Shown here piece by piece: positions 26,022 to 32,549 of a stretch of 32,549 nucleotides of DNA. Position numbers and translations under genes: made by a program. A model generated the notes under the pieces. The model was given only the letters and a program-made list of their open reading frames with translations. It did no database searches and was not told the origin of the DNA. This DNA is from Candidatus Eiseniibacteriota bacterium (lineage in GTDB: Bacteria > Eisenbacteria > RBG-16-71-46). Position 1 is the first letter of the stretch. The number at the start of each line of letters is the position of its first letter. The stretch spans positions 1 to 32,549 of the forward strand of contig VBOT01000108.1 in the NCBI GenBank assembly GCA_005893225.1, read 5' to 3'.

Positions 26022-27778
26022 ACCCCTCGCGAAGCACCGACCTCGCGCTCTTCCGCCGCCTCCTGCTGGAGGTGCGTCCCTATCTCCCGCACATGGGCCT
26101 CCTGCTCTTGGTCGGGCTCCTCGCCACCCCGCTGACGCTGGTCACGCCGCTGCCCCTCAAGATCGCCGTCGACACCGTGCTCGGCTCCCATCCGCTCCCC
26201 GGTCCGGTGCGCGCCGCCCTGCCCCGGGGCATGGCCCCCACGCAGGGCCAGTGCCTGGCCATCGCGGTCGGGCTCCTGGTCGCAACCGCGCTGCTCAAGC
26301 AAGGCCAGGATCTGGCCAACAACCTTTTGAAGAAGTACGTGGTCGAGAGAATGACGCTCGACCTGCGCGCCCGGGTGTTCCGGCATGCCCACCGGCTGTC
26401 GTTCACCTACCACGATCGACAGGGAACGGCGGACGCCGCCTATCGGATCCAGCAGGACGTTCCCGATGCCCAGTCCATCGTGGTGGAGAGCGTGTTCCCC
26501 TCCATCACGGCGTTCATCACGCTCGTGAGCATGTTCCTGGTCACGGCGAAGATGGACTGGCAGCTCGCCCTCGTGGCGCTCTCGATCACGCCCATCCTGT
26601 TCTTCGTGAACCGGCACTATCGCCGCCAGTTCAGGGGCCGCTGGCGCGCGGTCAAGAACCTCGAGAGCTCCGCCCTCGCGGTCATCCACGAGGCACTGGG
26701 GGCGCTGCGGGTGGTGAAGGCTTTCGGGCAGGAGGATCGCGAGGAGAGCCGGTTCCTCGATCGCTCCGGCCAGGGCATGTGGGCGCGCATCCGGCTCACC
26801 GCCTACGAGGGCGGGTTCGGGCTCCAGGTCGGCGTCCTGACGGCGATCGGGACGGCGGGAGTGCTGTGGCTCGGCGTCCAGCACGTCCGCACCGGGGTTC
26901 TGACCCTGGGCCAGCTCCTGGTCGTGATGGGCTACCTGACCCAGCTCTACGATCCGCTCAAGACGCTCAGCAGGAAGGCGGCGACGTTCCAGTCCAAACT
27001 GACCAGCGCCGAGCGGGTGTTCTCACTGATCGACAACCCGCCGGACGTGCGCGAGAAGCCCCGGGCGCGCTCGCTCGCGCGCGCGCGCGGCGAGATCGAG
27101 TTCCGCCACGTGTCCTTCGGCTACACGGACCGGCGCACGGTGCTGGAGAACGTCTCGTTCGCGCTTCCCGCCGGCGCGCGGCTCGGGATCACGGGCCCGA
27201 CCGGCGCCGGCAAGACCACGCTGGTGAGCTTGCTGTTGCGCTTCTACGACCCGGCCGAGGGGGAGATCCTGCTCGACGGCGTGGACCTGCGCGATTATCG
27301 CATCGCCGACCTCCGCAACCAGTTCGCCCTGGTGCTCCAGGAGCCGGTGCTGTTCTCGAGCAGCATCGGGGAGAACATCGCCTACGCCCGGCCCGGGGCG
27401 AGCGACCAGGCGATCGTCGAGGCGGCGAAGGTGGCGAACGCCCACGAGTTCATCACCCGGCTGCCGCAGGGGTACGACACGGTGGTGGGTGAGCGCGGCA
27501 TGAGCCTCTCGGGCGGCGAGCGCCAGCGCATCTCCCTGGCGCGGGCGTTCCTCAAGGACGCCCCGATCCTGGTGCTCGACGAGCCCACCAGCGCGGTCGA
27601 CCTGCGCACCGAGGCGCTCATCATCGGGGCGCTGGAGCAGCTCATGCGCGGCCGCACGACCTTGATGATCGCGCACCGGCTGAGCACGCTCGAGAGCTGC
27701 GATCACCGCCTCGACGTCGACCACGGCCGGGTGCACGAGGGGCGCCCCGCGGCGCCGCTGGCTCAGGGGCTGAAGTAG
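26018..27778 (+). CDS. ABC exporter (fused membrane and ATPase domains), cluster B
   Basis: 586 aa, MsbA/type I exporter architecture. Six membrane helices lie in residues 20-320 (TPLPLKIAVDTVLGSHPLP, FGLQVGVLTAIGTAGVLWLG). The ATPase domain is complete: Walker A GPTGAGKTT (K399), Q-loop LVLQEPVLF, signature LSGGERQ, Walker B ILVLDEPTSAVD (D521, E522) and H-loop AHRLS (H553). It should work as a homodimer or with a partner half-transporter. It is homologous throughout to the ABC half of the 12267 gene, including GSHPLP and GVQHVR, so the two could pair as canonical and degenerate halves (inference). Likely substrate: a lipid-linked glycan or the product of the upstream GT2 fusion. It lacks the kinase fusion. 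Confidence 0.9.
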   Translation: MNPSRSTDLALFRRLLLEVRPYLPHMGLLLLVGLLATPLTLVTPLPLKIAVDTVLGSHPLPGPVRAALPRGMAPTQGQCLAIAVGLLVATALLKQGQDLANNLLKKYVVERMTLDLRARVFRHAHRLSFTYHDRQGTADAAYRIQQDVPDAQSIVVESVFPSITAFITLVSMFLVTAKMDWQLALVALSITPILFFVNRHYRRQFRGRWRAVKNLESSALAVIHEALGALRVVKAFGQEDREESRFLDRSGQGMWARIRLTAYEGGFGLQVGVLTAIGTAGVLWLGVQHVRTGVLTLGQLLVVMGYLTQLYDPLKTLSRKAATFQSKLTSAERVFSLIDNPPDVREKPRARSLARARGEIEFRHVSFGYTDRRTVLENVSFALPAGARLGITGPTGAGKTTLVSLLLRFYDPAEGEILLDGVDLRDYRIADLRNQFALVLQEPVLFSSSIGENIAYARPGASDQAIVEAAKVANAHEFITRLPQGYDTVVGERGMSLSGGERQRISLARAFLKDAPILVLDEPTSAVDLRTEALIIGALEQLMRGRTTLMIAHRLSTLESCDHRLDVDHGRVHEGRPAAPLAQGLK

Positions 27779-27863
27779 GCGCGACTTTCCGGCGGAGTCT
27801 GCGGAAGCCGGGTCCGTCGGGTGTACAATCCCCACCGATATCTCAGGTGGAGGGTTTCCGGTC

Positions 27864-28388
27864 ATGATCTTCGGCTGCCGGTGCGCCGTGCCTCTTGCCG
27901 GGCTCGTCCTGGTGCTGTGGAACACGGGCTGCGCCAGGGAGACCACCCGCCCGCCCGTCGCCCAGGTTCGGATCGCTTTGAGCCCAACACCGTCCACGGG
28001 CGGCCCATCCCATCCGGTCGCTCTCGTCGTGAGGGTCACCAACGCCGGCGCCACCCGGGTGTGGCACTGTGAGGGCTGCGGCTGCGGGAACGGCATCCAT
28101 GTCACGGTGCTCGGACCCGACGGCCAGACCGTCGCGCTTCACGATCCGAACGCGATCGGGCCGGCGTGCCCCGATGGAGAGGTTCCGCTCCTGAGAGGCG
28201 GGGCCCTCGAGGCGCACGAGGCGTTCACTGGCACGCTCTTCGAGCGTGATTCGCACTCGGCCCCATCACCCACGTACCCCGCGCCAGCCGGCACGTACAT
28301 GGCGATCGCCGGATTCAGCTACACGACCGTCCCGGGAGCGGAGGGGATCTCGGTCGAGCGCCGGGCGACCTTTGTCTGGAAGCCGTGA
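27864..28388 (+). CDS. Secreted or lipoprotein-like hypothetical protein
   Basis: 174 aa. The N-terminus is hydrophobic (CAVPLAGLVLVLWNTGCAR) with a weak lipobox before Cys, suggesting export and possibly lipid attachment. The remainder looks like a single beta-sandwich: VALVVRVTNAGATRVWHCEG, then HVTVLGPDGQTVAL and FTGTLFER, and a final YMAIAGFSYT. This layout is reminiscent of BsuPI/Ig-like inhibitor domains, but I cannot assign it. HCEGCGCGN is a Cys-rich loop. A good Shine-Dalgarno (GGTGGAGGG, 27846-27854) sits 9 nt before ATG 27864. A possible TACAAT -10 is at 27824. Confidence 0.6.
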   Translation: MIFGCRCAVPLAGLVLVLWNTGCARETTRPPVAQVRIALSPTPSTGGPSHPVALVVRVTNAGATRVWHCEGCGCGNGIHVTVLGPDGQTVALHDPNAIGPACPDGEVPLLRGGALEAHEAFTGTLFERDSHSAPSPTYPAPAGTYMAIAGFSYTTVPGAEGISVERRATFVWKP

Positions 28389-28455
28389 GATAGCGCGGTA
28401 GCGCCCGCCGTGCAGGAAGCTCGCCCCGCGGCGACGCCAGCGAACGGGCGCTATC
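28389..28455. repeat. Inverted repeat between two small genes
   Basis: TAGCGCCCG (28399-28407) is complementary to CGGGCGCTA (28445-28453), and GATAGCGC (28389-28396) is complementary to GCGCTATC (28448-28455), giving two alternative stems with a long loop. It starts directly after the stop of the preceding gene and may be a weak terminator. Confidence 0.35.
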
Positions 28456-28487
28456 ATAGTGAACGGAAGGGGAAGGGGGGGGCAACC

Positions 28488-29048
28488 ATGCGGCTAGAGA
28501 AGCGGTCTTGGCTCGCGATGGTCGCGGTGGGGAGCTTCGTTTTCGCGTCTGGCCATACAGAACCGAGCAGACGACCTTGGGTCGAGCCGCCAATGCTGAT
28601 GGTGACAGTCGTAGGCGACTCAGTGGACTTCATTCTTACCGACCCGCATGGCCACGTGGGAGCATTGGCCGTTGATAGCGCGTTCTGCGAAATTCCGGAT
28701 TGTCAGATGGAAAAGTATAGCGACGACGTCGGCGATGATCCCGACGAGTCCGAACCTGTAGACACATCGGCGGTTGAACCTCGTTTGCCGTACGGTGGCG
28801 GACTCTATGCGTTGTCCGACCCCGCGCCGGGGACGTGGCATTTGGAAGCGCATGTGGCCAGGCCTGTCGCCCGCGTCAACGTCCAGAGCTGGTTGACGCC
28901 GGAGGTAGTCGATGGAGTAGAAACGTTGCTTGAGACCGGGAAGGCATTTCGGTGGCGGCTAGTAATCGGACCCCGGTCAAAGCGGTCCGGTAAGGCATGG
29001 GCGAAGCTTTACCCCGAGTCGGGATCCACTAGATCTAGAACAAAGTGA
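28488..29048 (+). CDS. Hypothetical secreted protein of atypical base composition
   Basis: 186 aa, not recognised. A possible signal sequence (KRSWLAMVAVGSFVFASG) is followed by an acidic middle (KYSDDVGDDPDESEPVD) and a beta-rich C-terminal half (GGLYALSDPAPGTWHLEAHV; FRWRLVIGP). The purine-rich run before ATG 28488 can serve as ribosome binding site. The gene is visibly less GC-rich than its neighbours and uses A/T-ending codons (ata, gta, aaa, tta) rarely seen elsewhere here, so it may be a recent arrival. Its last codons (GSTRSRTK) are encoded by DNA resembling a cloning polylinker. It could also be a spurious or chimeric ORF end. Confidence 0.5.
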   Translation: MRLEKRSWLAMVAVGSFVFASGHTEPSRRPWVEPPMLMVTVVGDSVDFILTDPHGHVGALAVDSAFCEIPDCQMEKYSDDVGDDPDESEPVDTSAVEPRLPYGGGLYALSDPAPGTWHLEAHVARPVARVNVQSWLTPEVVDGVETLLETGKAFRWRLVIGPRSKRSGKAWAKLYPESGSTRSRTK

Positions 29049-29099
29049 TCTCAGGCGTTGCGTTGGGACTCTGCGTCTCTTATGTAATCGGGACGCTAT

Positions 29100-31700
29100 T
29101 TAAGGGGTGAAGTAGTAGGAAAGCTTGGCCATGAGCACGTTCTCCGGACGTGCCAGCCCCAGCCGCTCGCGCACCTGACCCAGGTCGAAGACGCCGATCG
29201 GCTCGGAATCCGAGCGCTTCTGCGTCCAGATCAGGAACAGGGCCGATCCCGGCCGGTACTCCCATCGCATCACCGCACTGCCCTTCAGGGAGCGGACCGT
29301 GAAGTCCGGATTGTCCCCCGAATAGGGAGCGGGCGCGAAGGCGTAGCTGCGCGGACGGATCAGCGCCTTGAAGTCGAAGTAGTCCGCCGTGGACACGAAG
29401 GGCTGCACGTAGGTCTGAAGGCTCAGAGTGGGCGTGAAGGCCCAGTTGAGCCGCAGGCTGGCCGAGACCGTGTTCTGCTGCACGGTCGCGAACAGGTAGC
29501 GCTGCCCGTAGGTCTCGATCGCCGTGGTGTCTTTCTGGGTGTCGACGTACTGGGCGTCGTCCTCCACGTGCTCGTAACTGGGGCCGACCTTGATCGTGAG
29601 GGCTCCGGTCGGTCTCCATTCCATGCCGGGAGAGACGTGCAGGCTCCACGCGCCCGACTCGGACCGGCCCCCGCTTGCGCTGAGGTAGTAGTAGAGCCTC
29701 TTCTGGCTGTCGGTGTTGAAGTCGCTCCCCAGGTACCACTGGCGGGGGTTGAGGGTGAGCGGCCCGCCCCGGGTGCGCCGGTTGTTCAGGGTCTGAGGAT
29801 TGTAGGAAGCGTAGTAGTCCCAGGCGTACCCGTTGTTGAACTCGGTGTAGCCCAGGACCTGCTGGCCCTGCTTGGTCAGGTTGCCGCCATAGTCGAAGGT
29901 GCCGAACGTGGCCACCTTCAGGCTCTGGTAGCGGCGGCTGCGCGTGGGCCGGGTCCACTTGTATCCGGTGCCGATGTGCCCGTTCACGAGATCGGAGCGC
30001 GTCTGGTAGCCGAGGTCGTTGACCTCGAACTCGGGCGTAAGGAATCCGATCGCGGCGTTGAACAGGGTCGCGCCCTTCTGCTTGTTGATCCAGTAACGAC
30101 TGCCGTAGCCGGTGAGCTGGGTGAGGCTCGAATCGACCTCCACGTGGCTGGCGTCGCGGCGCTGGAAATAGTGGGTGGAGCCCTGCTGCAGCTTGATCAT
30201 CCGCGCGCGGTCGCCCTCGACCCGCGACATCGCGGACCATCCCGACAGCACCCACGTTCCGTCCCGGTCGAGGGTGAGCCAGCCGTCGACGCCTCCCATC
30301 AGGGCGGCGTGGTCGAACTGGGAGCGCAGCGCGGGCTCGTCGAAGGAGCGAGCGGTCGCCGTGCCGAGGAGCCCGATCCCGGCGCGCCCGCCCCCGAGCG
30401 CGCGCTGCAGGCGGGTCACCCCGTAGTAGGCGCGGGGCTCGATTTCGCTCCGCCAGGTCCTGCCGTCTTTCGAGAGCCGGGCGGTCTCGCGATCCGTCAC
30501 GGCGTGCAGCGTCCCGACGTTCCATCCGCCCGCCGTCCGGCCGATCAGCTTCGCCGCGCCCAGGATCCGCGTCGCCGGAGGCACGTCCTCGAAGTCCGAC
30601 GACGGGATCTTCCCCTCCGGCTCGCGCCCGATCCGGCGGCTGTAGAAGAACACCGGGTCGTCCCAGTCGTAGTCCCAGTAGTCCCCGGCGCCCTGGCGTC
30701 CGAACTCGAAGGCCGAGACGCCCTCCACGAAGAAGGGGCGCTTCTCGTCCAGCGAGGTCTCGACGTCGGTGAGATTGACCACCGACGGGTCCACCTCGAC
30801 CTGACCGAAGTCCGGGTTGGCCGTGGCGTTGAGCGTCATGTGGCTGCCCACTCCCATCCTGAGGTCGCCGCCCGCGTTGGGGCGCAGGCGCCACCCGCTG
30901 TGGAACGGATCCCCGGGGTCGTGCCGCAGGTCCTCGCCCTTGGATGTGACGTAGGGCATCAGCTCGATCGAGCGCGGCGGGGCGATGCTCTCGATGCCGA
31001 CCAGATCCGGGAAGCGCGACACGAAGCTGCTCTCCTTGCGCCGCGGATAGGCCGCGTAGTCGTCCTCGCGCCGCCGCGGGATCTCGCGCCCGAAGTCGAT
31101 GCCCCAGACCTGACGGTCGTTCCTCTGGAACCTGAGCTGCGAGTAAGGGATCCGCATCTCGGCGGTCCAGCCCTGCTCGTCCACTCGGGCCGCCCCGCTC
31201 CACACGCCGTCCCACGACTTGTCCTTGTCGACGTCGTTCGAGAGCGTGCCGTCGTAGAGGGTCCCGGCCGCGTTGATCTTGAAGTAATAGCCGCTGCGCC
31301 GGTCGTGGAAGGGGTCGAGGTAGAGGGTGAAGAGATCCGACGAGATCGAATCGTCGCGCCGCGCCAGGCGGGCGAGGATGGAGTCCGGGGCGGTGTCGAG
31401 GAGCCGCGCGCCCACGTAGATCGCGTCGTCGTCGTACAGCACGCGCACCTCCGTGCGCAGCGTGGCCGGCGCTCCCTCGTGCGGGCTCCTCTGCTGGAAC
31501 TCCGTGAACGGCTCGGCTGCCGCCCAGGCGGGCTCGGAGAGACGGCCGTCGATCTCGACCGAGCCTTGGACCCTGGCGGCCGCCACGCCGGGCCCCGCGG
31601 GCGGTTTCGCGACGGCGCGGCCGGAGGTGTCGGGGGAGAACCCGAACACCCCGAGGCTCAGGGCGATCACCAGGCCCAGGGTCGAGGTCACGGGCGCCAT
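29100..31700 (-). CDS. DUF5916-type outer-membrane barrel protein with CBM9-like N-terminal domain
   Basis: 866 aa. A signal-like N-terminus (TLGLVIALSLGVFGFS) is followed by a carbohydrate-binding-module-9-like domain (about residues 45-230): IDGRLSEPAWAAAEPFTEF, VRVLYDDDAIYVGARLLD, FTLYLDPFHDRRSGYYFKIN and WTAEMRIPYSQLRF. The large C-terminal part (ELMPYVTSKGE, VDPSVVNLTDVETSLDEKRPFF, and many alternating aromatic strands ending AKLSYYFTP) is the DUF5916 beta-barrel common in FCB-group genomes. The function is unknown; surface glycan handling is often suggested from the CBM9 domain. The start at 31700 lies 4 nt after the stop of the upstream glycosyltransferase, so they are probably co-transcribed. 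Confidence 0.85.
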   Translation of the reverse strand: MAPVTSTLGLVIALSLGVFGFSPDTSGRAVAKPPAGPGVAAARVQGSVEIDGRLSEPAWAAAEPFTEFQQRSPHEGAPATLRTEVRVLYDDDAIYVGARLLDTAPDSILARLARRDDSISSDLFTLYLDPFHDRRSGYYFKINAAGTLYDGTLSNDVDKDKSWDGVWSGAARVDEQGWTAEMRIPYSQLRFQRNDRQVWGIDFGREIPRRREDDYAAYPRRKESSFVSRFPDLVGIESIAPPRSIELMPYVTSKGEDLRHDPGDPFHSGWRLRPNAGGDLRMGVGSHMTLNATANPDFGQVEVDPSVVNLTDVETSLDEKRPFFVEGVSAFEFGRQGAGDYWDYDWDDPVFFYSRRIGREPEGKIPSSDFEDVPPATRILGAAKLIGRTAGGWNVGTLHAVTDRETARLSKDGRTWRSEIEPRAYYGVTRLQRALGGGRAGIGLLGTATARSFDEPALRSQFDHAALMGGVDGWLTLDRDGTWVLSGWSAMSRVEGDRARMIKLQQGSTHYFQRRDASHVEVDSSLTQLTGYGSRYWINKQKGATLFNAAIGFLTPEFEVNDLGYQTRSDLVNGHIGTGYKWTRPTRSRRYQSLKVATFGTFDYGGNLTKQGQQVLGYTEFNNGYAWDYYASYNPQTLNNRRTRGGPLTLNPRQWYLGSDFNTDSQKRLYYYLSASGGRSESGAWSLHVSPGMEWRPTGALTIKVGPSYEHVEDDAQYVDTQKDTTAIETYGQRYLFATVQQNTVSASLRLNWAFTPTLSLQTYVQPFVSTADYFDFKALIRPRSYAFAPAPYSGDNPDFTVRSLKGSAVMRWEYRPGSALFLIWTQKRSDSEPIGVFDLGQVRERLGLARPENVLMAKLSYYFTP

Positions 31701-31704
31701 GACC

Positions 31705-32549
31705 TCATGCCAGCGCCACCGCGAGGATGCGCGCGATCACCTTCCTGGCGTCGAAGTGGGTCTCGGCCAGCGCCCGCGCGGCGCGGCAGTGGCGCGGGTA
31801 GTCGGCGTTCACCGCCTCCAGGGCCGCTGAGGCTTCCTCCAGGGTCGAGAACCGGAACAGGCCCTCGCCGTTCGGCAGGTAGCCGCTCGGGCCGGTGTTC
31901 TGGACCACGGCGGGCTTGCCGCTCGCCAGGTAGCAGACCGTCCGGTCGCTCACCCAGGCGTTCTGGAACCTCATGCACGACGGCTTGGCGCAGCTGAACT
32001 CGCCGCGCGCGCTCTGGATGTACTCCTGGTACGAGTCGGGCGTTCCCGCCACCTCGCGCGAGGGGCGGATGCGCCAGCCGTGATTCTCCATGAGCCGCCG
32101 GTCCTCCGCGTCCGCGGCGGTTCTCAGGAACAGCGCCAGCTCGAGCGGCTGCGGGGTGCGCTGCGGCAGCTCCTTGAACGCCAGGAACGACATCCGCTTG
32201 GTGTTCTCGTAGACGCTCTCGCCGTCCACCACCCAGTCGCCCCCGTCCCAGGCCGAGATGGTCGTCATCGCGCCCTCGCCGGGGTCGCTCCGGACCGGCC
32301 AGCGCTCGAGGCACACCACCGGGCGGATGTGCACCCAGTCGATGCCGCAGTCGGGGAACAGCGCCCTTGGGGTCCCGACCGTCTCTCCGGTGGTGAAGTA
32401 GTGATCGTGGGGCGGCATGGTGAGTTGCCCCCGGCTGATCCAGAACTGGAGCAACCCCGGATCGATGTCCACCAGCGCGGTGCGGCGAAACCGGGGGAGC
32501 AGGCGCGGATCGATCGCGTAGTGGAAGTTGAGGAGCAGATCGGCTCGCC
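31705..32549 (-). CDS. GT-B-like glycosyltransferase, paralogue 3 (5' end outside window)
   Basis: The last 280 codons of a third member of the family seen at 15886 and 18822; the start lies beyond the right edge. It shares ADLLLNFHYAIDPRLL, ALVDIDPGLLQFWIS, GETVGTPRALFPDCGI, SARGEFSCAKPSC, AWVSDRTVCYLASGKPAVVQN and VNADYPRHCRAARALAETHF. It is nearest to paralogue 2, with a matching ENTKRMSFLAFKELPQRT segment. It reads toward the DUF5916 gene and almost abuts it, a different setting from the other two copies. Confidence 0.75.
   Translation of the reverse strand, partial: RADLLLNFHYAIDPRLLPRFRRTALVDIDPGLLQFWISRGQLTMPPHDHYFTTGETVGTPRALFPDCGIDWVHIRPVVCLERWPVRSDPGEGAMTTISAWDGGDWVVDGESVYENTKRMSFLAFKELPQRTPQPLELALFLRTAADAEDRRLMENHGWRIRPSREVAGTPDSYQEYIQSARGEFSCAKPSCMRFQNAWVSDRTVCYLASGKPAVVQNTGPSGYLPNGEGLFRFSTLEEASAALEAVNADYPRHCRAARALAETHFDARKVIARILAVALA

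Noticed and set aside
29568-31997. Plus-strand 809-codon frame across the DUF5916 gene
   Set aside because: Repetitive Val/Glu/Arg-rich shadow; the minus strand shows a signal-like N-terminus, CBM9-like domain and barrel strands.
1-32549. CRISPR arrays, tRNA or rRNA genes, transposase or integrase genes
   Set aside because: No regularly spaced direct repeats, no cloverleaf-like or rRNA-like sequence and no transposase motif were seen by reading; a tool-based scan could not be run.

Overview
This is a high-GC bacterial window, probably from an uncultured Gram-negative of the FCB superphylum. An Eisenbacteria-like lineage is my inference. The grounds are a PorX-type two-component/PglZ regulator, a C-terminal peptide resembling a type IX secretion (T9SS) sorting tail, an LptD outer-membrane protein, a DUF5916-type barrel, and many GTG starts with ATGA/GTGA stop-start overlaps. 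No rRNA, tRNA, CRISPR array or transposase gene was seen.

Layout. (1) 1-9408 is a housekeeping block on the + strand: the 3' tail of a possible T9SS cargo protein, porX-like regulator, tsaE, a tsaB-rimI fusion, accD, folC and lptD. The lptD frame breaks near its 3' end, inside one copy of an exact 46-bp inverted repeat. (2) 9698-20054 is one long, tightly overlapping operon, cluster A: a glycosidase-like/GT2 fusion, an ABC exporter whose ATPase domain is degenerate and which is fused to an APH-like kinase, an ATP-grasp ligase, a GT-B-like glycosyltransferase, a second APH-like kinase, a frameshifted YdjC/ChbG deacetylase, and a second GT-B-like glycosyltransferase. (3) 20060-20228 is a 169-bp element with perfect 36-bp terminal inverted repeats, lying between convergent genes. 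(4) 20234-23311 holds a TPR/zincin metallopeptidase (-), a small unknown protein, and a secreted metallophosphatase-like/tetraheme cytochrome with an in-frame UGA at a position I expect to be Cys, followed by a SECIS-like hairpin: a candidate selenoprotein. (5) 23484-27778 is cluster B, a second glycosidase-GT2 plus ABC exporter pair, this time with an intact ATPase. (6) 27864-32549 holds two small secreted or hypothetical proteins, a DUF5916-like barrel protein (-) and a third GT-B-like paralogue cut by the window end (-).

Working model (inference). Clusters A and B, with the third glycosyltransferase, make and export a surface glycan or glycosylated small molecule. The GT2 fusion would polymerise or trim at the membrane, the ABC protein would export, the APH-like and ATP-grasp enzymes would phosphorylate or ligate, the deacetylase (broken here) would modify amino sugars, and the GT-B-like enzymes would add sugars. 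The most unusual items are the candidate Sec-containing cytochrome, the pseudo-ATPase ABC-kinase fusion and the long-palindrome element.
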